This document shows, one piece after another, positions 22,201 through 34,273 of a stretch of 64,000 nt of DNA. Under the pieces are notes generated by a model. It was given only the letters and a program-made list of their open reading frames with translations. It was not told the DNA's origin and did no database searches. Every line of letters begins with the position of its first letter. The stretch's first letter is position 1. The stretch lies in the NCBI GenBank assembly GCA_022376515.1, contig WTXI01000078.1:1-64000 (forward strand). Reading direction: 5' to 3'. Origin of the DNA: Lactifluus volemus (taxonomy: Eukaryota > Basidiomycota > Agaricomycetes > Russulales > Russulaceae). Made by a program: the position numbers and the translations under genes.

Positions 22201-24087
22201 ATTGACCGCAGTAGTCGGCTTTGCAGACACGGTGAGCACCAAGATGACTTGGATTGTTTGACGCGTGGCCACCTGGGGCAACGTGATTAGCATCGAGGGT
22301 AGAATAAAATTGAATAGAGCTGTAACCGTAAATAGACAATAAATGGGATTAATTCAATTATACCTGATTCAATTCTGATCAAGTGAATTCGGTCCGATCT
22401 GATCTGGTATTCAATTCGATTCAGAATAATTATAATGCCTTCAATTTTCCATTGAATTAAAATGGCTATTGTTCGGATTTTTGAATTAGATTGAATGGTT
22501 CAATTTTTTGCAGTTTACTCCGGATTACTACATTCCACTTCTCACTGGGCGTCAGGTGTCATGGACCAGTGACCTTGCTATTCCTCCTGGCCACCAGATG
22601 ACCTTCAAGGATGCGATTCACATTTTATCCACCAATCTCATCATGAAGATTCTCCTCCCCGACTGGGCTCAGGGCGCAACCGCACACACAAGGAAGGTTC
22701 ACCTGGCCTTTACCGAGCTGAGGGTATGTTGTTCAACATCTCAACCTTGCATTCACATCCTTCGTTACTGATGGATCGAGCAGCAATACATGCTGGAAAT
22801 GGTGAATGATCGCAAGATTGGTAACACGAAGGAGGAACGCTATGATCTGTTTAGCGGGCTTCTGGATGCATCACAGGAAGAGCCGGAGAGCGGTCCGGCG
22901 ATAAGTGATCAAGAGCTTATGGGTAAATCCTCACTGTCGCTCCGTGTCCTGTGCCCTTATTCGATGTATCAGGAAACATGTTTATCTTTATTATTGCTGG
23001 ACATGAGGTAGGTCCATCCCCTACATGGGGTGTGCCCTAAGACGTTGTATCACAGACAACAGCCCATGCATTGTGCTTCACATTCGCCCTTCTAGCTCTC
23101 TACCCGGATGAGCAAGAGCGCTTGTATCAACAAATCAAAGGCGTGTTGTCTAGCCTGAACAGAATGCCTGTAAGTCGAACTGAATCTCACTCTAGACAAC
23201 GAACTAAGCACCTGTAGACATACGAAGATATGAGTCGGTTCACGCACTCTTTGGCGTAGGTCCATCAAAATTTTGATCAGAATGACGGGTTTCATCGATG
23301 TGCAGCGTTTTCTACGAGACTTTGAGGCTGTTGTGAGTGCCCGTTCGAATCGAGTGACCACGTCGAGGGGCTAACTACGCATGCATAGCCCCCCGGTATG
23401 TTTAAAGCGATGTAGAATGGACCAAAGTCAGTCATACCCTATGGCCCTAGGTGACCAATATCCCCAAGATGGCGACAGAGGATACAACGTTGATGGCGAG
23501 CAATCGTGATGGCACAAAGACAAGTATTCCTGTCCCGGCAGGGACAACGGTGACTCTGCACGTTCCTGGTATTCACTATAATCGTATGTTAGGCCGCATT
23601 ACGTCTCATGGGCTGGTTCTTATGAAGTCTCACAGCGCGATACTGGAAGGATCCCCATATGTTCAAGCCAGAGAGGTTTCTTGGAGACTGGCCCAAGGAT
23701 GCCTTCCTTCCGTTTAATCAAGGTATGGCATACCTAGCAAGGTGATCACTGCTTAAGAATTCTTTGTAGGTGCCCGGGCTTGTCTAGGGAGACGGTGCGA
23801 CTTGTGTCGTGATATAACTGAAAACAAAAAGGCCCTGACGTGTTCTTCTAGATTCGCTGAAATTGAAGGCATAGCGGTGATTACTATGCTTGTGTCGAGA
23901 TATACAATCGAAATCAAAGAGGAGCCCGAGTTTGCCGGTGAGACATTTGAGGAGCGCTATGCTCGTATAACGGCCTTCACGGAAGTTTTGACTTTGGAGT
24001 AAGTTGTGTCCACGCCGCCTTTGGCCAGCTTACGGAATGGATTGCAGACCTTCTCGGGTGCCGTTGGTGCTTAGGAGGCGAGAGTAA
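19244..24087 (+). pseudogene. Cytochrome P450 copy C, split by a 2.3 kb transposon
   Basis: Same architecture as copy B. The start MPTILSVVISLLGLIFIQ at 19244 matches copy D. Exons read cleanly to GFGRQ at about 20252, where a TIR element interrupts the exon. Coding resumes at 22550 with a repeated CGTCAGG and continues QVSWTSDLAIPPGHQ, AGHETTAHALCF, YETLRLF, the PERF block and the haem loop FNQGARACLG to TAA 24085-24087. I found no other frameshift or stop in the exons, so this copy was probably functional until the insertion. The GC-donor intron is kept just upstream of the insertion. Confidence 0.88.
20253..22549. mobile_element. TIR DNA transposon in P450-C, 16-bp TIR and 7-bp target duplication
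   Basis: The left end is CCCAGTGAGAAGTGGA and the right end is its exact reverse complement. The 7-bp CGTCAGG occurs at 20246-20252 and again at 22550-22556, and only once in the uninterrupted P450 copies. Subterminal 200-250 bp at both ends are AT-rich and full of GAATTGAAT-like words in both orientations, while the middle 1.7 kb is GC-richer. CAGTG-containing ends and 7-8 bp duplications resemble hAT or P-like elements, but no transposase is present to decide. I recognised no captured gene in the middle, though its base composition suggests one. Confidence 0.88.
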
Positions 24088-26270
24088 GTTGGTTTATACC
24101 CATTCGTTGCCACTCTGTTTTCTGCGGCCCTGTGTACTTTTCATGAATGAACCGAGACCACCGACAAGAGTCATAAGGGGTGTATGTAACCCTGACAGCC
24201 ATTATCGTATTACAGCTAAGGAATGTGAATGATTTATGGTTTCAAATGTAGGACATGAGTGTGCTCGCAAGAATTAGCCCACATGATGGTGATGCCATTA
24301 TCTGCATACGTTTCGGGAAATGATTTGGTGGGTGGCCGTGATGGAAGAGCACGGTGTTTGCACAACATTTTCATGAGGTGATCACATTGCAACACAGGCG
24401 AGTCATTGAGATTTCAAGTTGATGCCGATGCGATTGTGAGAAGTTGTTACATACGGTATATCTGTATGTGTCACCCCTTGTATAACTTGAACACTGTGTA
24501 AAAGTCCCCGAACTTGTGCCTTCCATCATTTCTGGTATGGTTTTTATTGAATCCAACAAGCAAGGAGGCCTGTGCATGCACTGGCCTAACCCAGGAACCA
24601 TGTCAAGACCGGCAAGGGGCCTTGTGCTCTAGACCACTCAGGCTGTAGCCAGATGGTGAGCTTTGCAACAAGAATTTCAGGTTGATGCCACTGATCGATC
24701 TGACCCGTCCTCGGACTCCGAGGCCTTTGCTATTAAATATTGCAGTTATCGATTTATCCAACCCTTCCCTGTCGTCTAGAACAGAAAGCACGAGTGATCG
24801 TTGTGAGCGTAGTAAGCAAGAGACGTATTATTAATAATACGATTCCGAAAATGAATGTTCGACGACAAAGCGTTCCGGAGGGACACTCACACTGCACGCA
24901 CTCCGCTTACACGGCGAGAACGAAGATAACTTCGCTTCCTTCCTAAATTGAAGTAGGCGTATGTACGTTATAGGCCCAATCTTCCGGGCGTTACACCCAA
25001 CTTCAGGACAACCCCCGGACTTCATGCTGGAGTTCATGCGCCATTCGTCTCCTTACTGAACATGCTTTCACAGGCTAATATGCGGCGCGGCACAGACCAC
25101 GAGCCCGGGGTGAATGTGGTCTCACCACTGTGCAGAAAGCAAGCCACGGCATCATACAATGCCCTCGTTTTCGAGAGGCCCGCGGCATCCCCAGCACTCT
25201 CGACCGACATCCTCTTCGCTTCCAGTGCCGACAGAGAAGGAATCGCCAAGTTTATTGAAGAAACCCGAGGCCGAGAGGACGCGAACCCCCCCTGAGGACC
25301 ATAGCTGAGCGCCTCGGGCCAGTACCCACACAACTCCATCCCCACACTTCAGCCGTCCCACTACGACCCCATCACCTCCACGTTATTGGACTAGAATCAA
25401 TCCTGAGGCTAGGTAGGTAGTAAGTAACGTAGAATTTGACTTAGAAAGAAATAGTGATAGAATACTAACCTCTAAACCTCAGTCAGAAGGAGAAAAGACG
25501 AGGGACATGAAGGTTAGAGTACTTAAGGTAGTAAGTAACTGAGACAATCAATCAAAGTAATAAGTCTGTGATAAAGGTAAGAAATCTGAAGATCGGGGAA
25601 CTGAGATAAAACGTTATCGGCACTAGTCACTCGTCACTTTTCCTGCCACCGCAGCTTGGTTCGACTTGCGCCTTTTGCGAGGCTGCGGTCCCAACACATG
25701 TCACATAACCTGACACCTTACATGCCAGCCCAGACTTGGTATGTTCAGTTCGTATGTAGTGCGTGAAATCCGGATTAAATTTTACAGTTGAAAAGGTGGC
25801 TTCTGTTTCAATCTCCGCATGCTTCTTCAAAATCCGTCTTGCTCTCTCTGAATTTTGGAGAACTACCTGCAAACGTTTTCGAAATCTACCCATTTTCAAA
25901 CCCACGCACTGGGGTAGTATGAAAGCGCACGTCTCCTAGTAGGGCCAATCTGCCTTTCGGCTGAAATATGAGAGCTCTAAATATTCTGATCGCTTGCGCT
26001 CTCGGCTGTATGTGCGGCCTGCGATAACTGGGCCGATATATGCACCGGCAAGTTGGCATATCGTCCTTGGTAGAGCTCGGAAGATGTCTTCACATGGGTC
26101 AACGTTCTTGCACGCCGCGGCCCGGGCTTCCCCAAGAGGACTCGTTCAACTTCTCCGCAATTTTACCTTGTTGACTGTCATGTAAGAATTATTTGTACTG
26201 CATGACCTGGCTAAGAAGTGGGATCGATCGTTCCCTCGCCCTTCCTTCCTGTCCATTTTCACATTTCGCG
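24088..26270 (+). other. P450-downstream module of unit 3, with the unknown ORF and a small insertion
   Basis: Follows the layout of the unit-2 module. The RRGTDHEP-type frame runs 25062-25295 (77 codons) with ERPAASPALSTDILF and IAKFIEETRGREDAN, then stops. Relative to unit 2, about 300 bp of extra AT-richer sequence lies at about 25384-25695, carrying two copies of GGTAGTAAGTAAC. The end of the module (26040-26270) leads into the P450-D promoter region. No recognised gene. Confidence 0.4.
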
Positions 26271-28795
26271 ATGCCCACAATCCTATCCGTCGTCATTTCT
26301 CTCCTGGGCCTAATATTTATACAACGACTCTTAGAACTCCGAAGGATTGCTCGCAATGTTGGGTAGGTATCCCTCTTGTATTCAAGACTATGAATCCAGG
26401 GAATGACTGTGTGGCTTTGACATCCGCAGCAATATCCCCGGTCTTCGCTACATTTTCAGTGTGACATCTATTCCAGGACAACTGATGGATCGCAGCCTAC
26501 CACCAATCCCTTACTTGAACGCGGGGACATCGTGGATGCACAGGAGGAAATACCAAGGTAGGCTCACATCATACACGATGAACAACACTATCTAGTCCTC
26601 ATTCCCGCTCAGATTTTGCTTCTGCTGGACAGGATTTTATTACCCTAGTAAGCCATTTGCGATCCCCGATCTACAGATATATATATTCAAGCAACCTTCT
26701 GACAGATTACCGCATTTCCTCGACCGGAGTGCACCATCTTCCTCGCAGATGCAGATATAATCAAAGTCGGTTAGGGTTGTGTCGCGTCGAATTACAAGTC
26801 CCTGACTATGGACCATAGGAAGTCACCACGTCTCGTGCCAGATTTCCGAAGAACCTCCAGTTATATGATGTGATAGCCGTTTTTGGACCGAACATCTTGC
26901 TTCAGAAGGACATGAATGGAAGAGGTATAGAAAAATTGCCGCGCCACCCTTCTCAGAGGTATGCATTGTTGTTATTCCGTTGTCTCATTCTTGACACAAT
27001 CACTAGAAAAACAACAAATTAGTATGGGATGAGACCGTCAATATTATGTTAGACCTGTTTAGCAACGTGTGGGGTGACAAGCCCGAAGTCATCGTAGATC
27101 ACTTTCTAGACATTGCTCTACCAGTAAGCTGCTGAGAGCTATTACGTATATCTGTGCTTAACATCTCCACAGACTGCGCTCTTTGTCATCGGCATCGCAG
27201 GCATGCTTTCATGATATCCCACTCTAACTCATCCAAACTCATGTTGGCGCATTCTAGGGTTCGGCCGTCAGGTGTCATGGACCAGTGACCTTGTTGTTCC
27301 TCCTGGCCACCAGATGACCTTCAAGGATGCAATTCACATTTTATCCAGCAATCTAATAATGAAGATTCTTCTCCCGGACTGGGCTCAGGGCGCAACCGCG
27401 CACATAAGGAAGGTTCACCTGGCCTTTACCGAGCTGAGGGTATGTTGTTTCAACATCTCAGCCTTCCATCCGTCACATTCGTTACTGATGGATCGAGCAG
27501 CAATACATGCTTGAAATGGTGAATGATCGCAGGAATGGTGACATGAAGGAGGAACGCTATGATCTGTTTAGCGGCCTTCTGGATGCAGCACAGGAAGAGC
27601 CGGAGAGCGGTCCGGCGATAAGTGATCAAGAGCTTATGGGTGAATCCTTCCTGTTGATTCGTATCCGGTGTCCTTACTCAATGTTTCAGGAAACATGTTT
27701 ATTTTATTCTTGCTGGACATGAGGTAGGTCCACCCCTACATGGGGTGTGCCCTAAGACGTTGTACTACAGACAACAGCCCATGCATTGTGCTTCGCATTC
27801 GCTCTTCTAGCTCTCTACCCGGATGAGCAAGAGCCCTTGTATCAACATATCAAAGGCGTGTTGTCTAGCCTGAACAGAATGCCTGTAAGTCGAGCTGAAT
27901 CTCACTCTAGACAACGAACTAAGCACCTGTAGACATACGAAGATATGAGTCGGTTCACGCACTCTTTGGCGTAGGTCCATCAGAATTCTGATCAGAATGA
28001 CGGTTTCATCGACGTTCAGCGTTTTATACGAGACTCTGAGGCTGTTGTGAGTGCCCGTTCGAATCGAGTGACCACGTCGAGGGAATAACTACGCTTGCAT
28101 AGCCCCCCGGTACGTTTAAAGCAATGTAGAATACTAAAAGTCAGTCATACCCTATGGCCCTAGGCGACCAATATCCCCAGGATGGCGCAGAGGATACAAC
28201 GTTGATGGCGAGCAATCGTGATGGCACAAAGACAAGTATTCCGTCCCAGCAGGGACAACGGTGTCTCTGCACGTGCCGGTATTCACTATAATCGTATGTT
28301 AGGCGCATTACGTCTCGTGGGCTGGTTCTTATGAGGTCTTACAGCGCGGTACTGGAAGGATCCCCATAAGTTCAAGCCAGAGAGGTTTCTCGGGGACTGG
28401 CCCAAGGATGCCTTCCTTCCGTTTAGTCAAGGTAAGCCATACCTAGAAACGTGGTCATTGCTTAAGAATCCTTTGTAGGTGCCCGGCTTGTCTAGGTAGA
28501 CGGTGCGACTTGTCTCATGATATACATGGAAAAACAAAAGTCCTGACGTGTTCTTCTAGATTCTCTGAAATTGAAGGCATAGCCATCATTACTATGCTTG
28601 TGTCGAGATATAAGATCGAAATCAAAGAGGAGCCCGAGTTTGCCGGTGAGACATTTGAGGAGCGCTATGCTCGTGTAACGGCCTTCAAGCAAGCTTTGAC
28701 TTTAGTGTAAGTCGTGTCCACGCCGCCTTTGGCCAGCTCACGGAATCGATTGCAGGCCTGATCGGGTGCCGTTGGTGCTTAGGAGGCGAGAGTAA
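26271..28795 (+). pseudogene. Cytochrome P450 copy D, decayed by one-base deletions
   Basis: Starts MPTILSVVISLLGLIFIQ at 26271 and ends with the VLRRRE terminus at TAA 28793-28795. By comparison with B and C it has single-base deletions in at least six coding places: near GPNI (about 26896), in the I-helix exon (about 27700), in the GAT-rich exon near 28184, at AGTATTCCGTCC (about 28241), at GTGCCGGT (about 28277) and in the haem loop exon near 28484. The haem-loop exon therefore no longer encodes FNQGARACLG in one frame. No transposon interrupts it. Exon order and most splice sites remain. Real decay is the natural reading, but uncorrected sequencing errors would look the same. Confidence 0.85.
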
Positions 28796-30340
28796 GTTAG
28801 TTCATGCCCCTTACTTTCCACTCCGTTTTCTGCGGCCCTGTGTACTTTTCATGAACGAACCGAGACCACCAACAAGAGTTACAAGAGGTATATGTAACCC
28901 TGACAGCCATCTTCGCATCACAGCTAAGGAATAGATAATGATTTATGGTTTCAAATGTAGGATATGAGTGTGCTCACGCTCGCAACCCTGATAGATTGAT
29001 GATTCCAATTAGCCCGCATGATGGTGATGTCATTATCTAGTACACTAACATGCGTTGATATAACTTGGCGGGCGGCCGTGATGGAAGAGCACGCTGTACA
29101 GTACTCAAGAGTGGCAGCGCGTTATCACAGCACGCTCATGAGGTGATCGCATCGCAACACAGGTGATTGAAGCCGTTGAGATTTGATACCGATGTGGTTG
29201 AATACGGTATATCTGTATGCAACCCCTCTGTGTAAACCATGCCTTAACGTCATTTCTGATAATCTTTCCGCAATCTTTCCGCACAATATACACAACGATA
29301 ACAGGCCTTATGAGAATTTAGGGGATGTGCAATATTTCCTTTTTTTGTGTCCGTGCGGCCAGAGGCAGGTGATTGCCTCATCCGCGCAGTAGTGCAGCGC
29401 AATCACGAGAATCAAGCCCGTTTTTTGGTTCAGGTAAAGGAGGCCGATACGGATATCCCTAGAGTCGTACAGCTTCATACGACAGGATTCGAGAAGGTTC
29501 AAAATAGACGCCCCGAACCCACCTCGTTGTCTCAATTACGTCGTTAGCAAACCAAAAACGCCCACTATCGCAATGATAAGGGTGGTGTGTGGATACCGGT
29601 AATAGACGGTTGCCTTGGGGCTCGGACCACCGGCTATCAACTTGCCCAACGCTTTCACTAGCAGTTTTCCAGTGCATCCATGTGATTGATAACACCAAAT
29701 TGTTATGATATTTGCAGCCGTGAATAGTCCATGATTTCGGATCTAAACTGGGGACCGGCGGGGCCACAGATGTTGCTGTGAGAGGCACATGGCACCCGAG
29801 TCCATCAGGCGCTTATCGGTTATCTTTTTGGGTCTGCTCTCCGGTATCACTCTTTCAGCCAACACTCAAACGAGCAGCCAAGTTTCATCAAGTTTCACGG
29901 GTGTTGCCTCGAGGAGCATTCGCCGCGGTTTAATTCGTCATTTATGTTAGGTTAGGCTACGTTATTCTCAGGGCCTCGTCAAGCCCTGCGCAACCAACAA
30001 TCATCCAGTGAGTTGTCAGGGCCCCTGGTCCTATTGTATGTATAATACACCTGCACAAGCGCGCAGGCACAGGCCATGAATCGGTTCAAACTAGCCCTCG
30101 ATTCTGATCTCATTCCCGCCCTCCCGTCAGATTCCCGCCATGATCCGACTGTTTCTGGCAAGTTAGTTTGTTACCCGCCCCCACGAACAGGTTCACGAGT
30201 TGTTAGAATGGTCGCGTTGCCCCTCCCATTCACTCCCATCATCATATTTGAGCACCGCCCCGCTACTTCCTGCTTCCCTTTTACTGCCCGCTGACTTGGC
30301 GCAGGATTCCCCCCCCCCCCCCCTCCCCTTGTTTGCATCC
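28796..30340. other. P450-D downstream module and unexplained spacer
   Basis: 28796-29170 repeats the beginning of the P450-downstream module and then diverges. 29300-30340 has no recognisable gene. A minus-strand ORF at 29788-29459 (109 codons) has no family resemblance. A run of about 14 C residues sits at 30309-30322, just before the next gene. This spacer marks the right border of the P450 array. Confidence 0.4.
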
Positions 30341-31498
30341 ATGACAAGCACTGACCCCAACGCCCTCACACAGAAAGTGTCCAGCTTCAACTCGTCATCC
30401 GTAAAATATTCCGGCAACTGGCAAAGAAATAATGCACCAAAGAGTTTCAGCGTTAGCCACCCGTCTTCCCCCGCAAGCGTGGTGCTCCAGTTCTACGGTG
30501 AGTCTGCCTTCCCTTTCACCGCATGAAATGAGCCATCTCCAACCCTGTCCTTGTCCTTCCCGTCTCAGGCACACAGGCGGGAGTATATGGTCTCATGTCG
30601 TCCAACAACGCTCCCTTGAAGGGGTCAATAGCAAGCTCCTCCGGCTCGTCATCTGACTTCACTGGTATCTCTGGTGATACGCAAAGCAACCCAACCTTGT
30701 TCTTTATCACCGATACCCTCCCCTGTGACCACTATAACCTCAATCTTACCGTAGGACCTAACCAAGTGATGACCGTCCGGCATTTCCAGTTCGCGCCCTG
30801 TCTACTCCAAAATCCCGCATCCGCATTGCCCGCTCAAGCGGTAACACTAGCGCCACGGTACCAACGGGTCCCAGTGGTGCCGTCAGTGCCTCATCCTCGG
30901 GGCTAGAACACAGACCGCTGCGCGTAGGGGTAATAGTCGGCATCGTCCTCTCCTCAATGTTCGTCCTCTTTGCTCTAGGCGGCCTACTAGCCCTGCTCTT
31001 TGCAGGCGTCGTCAGCGCCAGCGCCGCTCCCACTATCGTCTCCCACCCTGGCTCCGCTTACCCCGTCGTCATCGCAATAAACTCAGTCCATCCGCACAAT
31101 ACCTCGCCTCAGTCGCCGCCAACAGAAAGAGAAAAGACGACGGCAGTATCGGTGGTACTAGCGATGCGGGATTGGGGTATCCCAGCAAGGCCATGTTCAT
31201 GTCCCCCTCCGCCTCTACCTCCAAGGTATCTTTACTGGGAGGTCCATCCCCAAGTATATCGGGGCGAGGATCACTATCAGTGCCATGGCCGGACATGATG
31301 ACAACAACCATCGACAAGCCGCTGCCTCCAGGTCCAGACGGGCGCGTCCCCGGATACCCATGGTCGAACTACCGGGAAGGGTGGATCTCGTCACAGGCGC
31401 TTGAGCAAGAGAGTGGAGTTTGGGGCAACGCCGTGCCGATGCCGGATGGTGTTAGTTTGAAGGATCACACGCGATACAACATTCGTGTATTACCTTGA
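30341..31498 (+). CDS. Single-pass membrane protein with extracellular Ser/Thr-rich region (hypothetical)
   Basis: ATG 30341 opens MTSTDPNALTQKVSS, then KYSGNWQRNNAPK and VVLQFYG, an intron (donor GTGAGT at about 30496, acceptor before GTQAGVYGLMSS), a Ser-rich stretch, and a hydrophobic segment VGVIVGIVLSSMFVLFALGG around 30925-30985. A basic stretch (RRRQRQRRSHYR) and a Pro/Ser-rich tail ending NIRVLP (TGA 31496-31498) follow. This is the common Agaricomycete layout of lectin-like ectodomain, TM helix and disordered cytoplasmic tail. No signal peptide is seen at the chosen start. Frame changes occur near 30798 and near 31008 with no plausible intron, so the gene has two small indels or assembly errors. 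Confidence 0.6.
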
Positions 31499-32040
31499 GT
31501 CCCCGCTGGGCTTCGCTTCCCAGGGTGGAAGGCGGATGGAGCTTAGATAACGGAGGGCCGGGCCCCCTTGCGCGGAGGTAACTCAGTCGCTGCGAGAGCG
31601 ATGATTCAGGCCGCATGTGAAGTATGAACGTTGTAGATCAATTTACGGTGCAGGACATTGTCGTACGATATTTACACTCATTATGGACGCTGGACTCGTG
31701 CCTGTACATATTGTATTAAGCTTAAATTTCTATTTAACTGCGCAGGTGCGCAGAGATTCCTGTGAGATGCAGAACATCTAGCTCGCGAACCGACTCTTAC
31801 TACATGAGAGTTCAATACCCCCCAGTAAGCATTTCCCTGCGCCAAGTCAATTGGGGGAGTCCAGGAAATACAAAGTCGTGGAGCCGCTGCATGTAATGGG
31901 AGCTGATTGCGGGAACAGCCGGTCAGACGTTTTAGCAGCGGCGTGGAATATCCATATGCGAATACCTGTTATAAGTTAGTACTGCTGAAACACATCCTGG
32001 GCCTCGAGACGAGAGATACTCACACAACACGTGGGACGTA
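31499..32040. other. Intergenic, no feature seen
   Basis: Convergent 3' flanks of the membrane-protein gene and the TBC gene. No ORF with family resemblance, no repeat and no RNA-like structure noticed. Confidence 0.5.
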
Positions 32041-34013
32041 TCACAGCCAAAGCTGTGCATCATCAAAAAACCCCATCACTCTTTCCCCGAGCGCACCGAA
32101 TGCACCAATCAAGGCACGCCAGTCAGTTTCCCTACCCTTGCCGATGCCACCGCCGCGGCGCGCATGCACACCGAATGCAACGGCAACGCCGAGAACGAGC
32201 ACAGCGCCTGTAATTAAGAGCTTCGCCTCCCCTCTCTTGGCCTTCCTCGCACCAATTTTCTTTTCCGTTTGTCGTAGCTCTTTTGAATCAGGCACTAGCG
32301 CCTCACGTACGACGATATCATCCGCTGCGACGACGAATGCCTCTGCTTGATCATCACTTGGCAACAGTGCTGCATCCTGAGCCCATTTCTGCATAGCACT
32401 CTTAGGTCCCAGGGTGCGTGTCAGGCGTAACTCGGGTGTGTTTGGAGGGAAGCGAGTGAAGAGGACATCTGCGAGGATGAAAACGCTCAACAACGAGTAC
32501 AGTGGTGGAGAATGATGTGATTCTGCACGTGTAGGAGATGTGGTGCGTGTGGAGGCCGCTGAGGGAGGTAGCGGGATGTCTGAGGGATCAAGGGCACTCG
32601 CAGGCGTGGATACAAGTTGTGGGACAGCTCGTGGGACAGAGTTATCACCACCGACAGCTGGGAAGCCTGTATCGTCATCGCCGAGAGGAACTGAATGCGC
32701 AGGGGAATCAGATACTGTCCCTGCAGAAGGACTGAGCGAGGATCCCAGGGTGGGGGAGGGAAGCGGGGCGTTCAAGCGCAGGTCAGCCTCCGACGTGCTA
32801 CATTGACTCTCAGACGGTTTACAAGTCAACGGTGCATCGTCAACACCCTTCGGAAATGACGTGTCATTGGGATTAGAGGGTTCTACGGCTATTGTGGCAG
32901 GCTCTGGGTGGGGTTGAACTCCGTAACCCCGGTCATGATTTTGGTCCTTGCAGTAATCGGAAAATTCCGGGAGTCCTGTTAGGACCGAATGGATCATGCC
33001 TTCATCACCACCCTCGCTGAGCCTTGAAACTTGATCCTTACGTGATAGGGTCATCTATCCCACCTTAGGAAATCAGCAGATCATGACGCAAGACAGGCAC
33101 TCACAGCAGCTACAAGATAGACAATGGTCAATGGTGGACGCACGAGTAGGTAATCGAAAATGTGCTGTATAAGCGGGAGGGTGGGTGTGGCATGCGCAAA
33201 TAGAGTAAGGAGATGCGGGAGAGCAGAATAAGGGAGGGGCGCATGTCTATGAAAATCCTTTTCGTGTCAGCATGTATAAGTCAAATTGGAATGCTCACTC
33301 CTCGAGTAACGCGGCATAGGGCGGGTCTGCAAGTCGCAATAGACGTTGCAAAATGCTATCACTTACGATGAGTACTGTGATTAGCTCTGATTTGAGAAGC
33401 GTACAGCATAAGACCTGTGAGGGGCTCGAGGGTGAGACCCATTGAATCGCGCAGACGATGCAGGCTCAGCTTCTCTAATGCCGGGAGTACGAGTTCGGAG
33501 GGTAACGTTAATTGTAAGACCGTGGAAATGTCATGGAACCCCTATATGCGCATGTTAGGGAGGGGCGGAGCGATAAGGAGTGGAGCCGACTTGGAAGTAG
33601 TTCAAACCGGGGTGCCGTCGAAAAAGTTGTACGATAAGATTGTTGAGCTCTGCCTGGCGGGCGAGTCTGTCATCTTCCGTACCGTTGTCTGCAAGTTGGG
33701 TGTGAGCAAAAAAAGAGGCAATATGGGTATATGGAAGTGAGTCACCTACGGGGTAGAGCACGAAGCTACGATCCGTGTCGAGGCGTATCTGGCGCTCATC
33801 CTGATGGGGGTCTAGCTCTTTCTGGTTCGCAAGGAAAGGGTCGTGGTTCACATCGACGTGGAGCAACTTGGGCCTGGAAAGAACAAAGTTGAAGAAAAGA
33901 AAGAGGGAGAGGAGGAAGGATTCGTGCCAAATATATGCGCGCGCGCTGCTGAAACCACGTTGACCGAGGGATTGTAAACGAAGGGCGTCCCAATCGAGCG
34001 AATCATGAGCCAT
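32041..34013 (-). CDS. TBC-domain Rab GTPase-activating protein (TBC1D20/Gyp8-like)
   Basis: Minus strand from MAHDSLDWDALRLQSLG (ATG 34013). Motifs run: WDALRLQSLGQRGF; KLLHVDVNHDPF; HQDERQIRLDTDRSFVLYP, with the Arg expected of the first TBC finger; LNNLIVQLFRRHPGLNYFQ, with the catalytic Gln region; then HDISTVLQLTLPSELVLPAL. The C-terminal exon (33054-32041) is low-complexity and ends with a hydrophobic segment LLITGAVLVLGVAVAFGV, a tail anchor as in TBC1D20/Gyp8. It should inactivate Rab1/Ypt1-type GTPases at the ER-Golgi. At least four introns are evident, including one with donor GTATATTT near the N-terminus. It shares a 260-bp divergent promoter region with the perilipin-like gene. 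Confidence 0.82.
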
Positions 34014-34273
34014 AGCGCGTTGAAACAGACAAGCGGAGCACAATTTTTTTATTGATACCAATCGGGGATCATGTGATTGTGGCAAGAAGGAGGAAGTGGA
34101 AGACCAAAGTCTATTCCGGGCGAGAACTCGACTGAGACTGTGGCGCCTGATTCGCCATGACTGAATTGGGATGAGGTGGTATTCAAAAAAATCACATGAA
34201 AAAAGAGGCAGGGATCTCCATTCAAAAAGGATGCCCCTCCCACGTCCCTTCCTCTATCCTCCTTTCTCTCACC
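34014..34273. promoter_or_regulatory. Divergent promoter region, TBC gene / perilipin-like gene
   Basis: The only intergenic DNA between two head-to-head starts (34013 minus, 34274 plus). An A-rich tract (CAAAAAAATCACATGAAAAA-type) and a CT-rich stretch precede the plus-strand ATG. The regulatory role is inferred from arrangement only. Confidence 0.35.

Noticed and set aside
30309..30322. Poly-C run before the membrane-protein gene
   Set aside because: Simple homopolymer with no evidence of function; may be of uncertain length.
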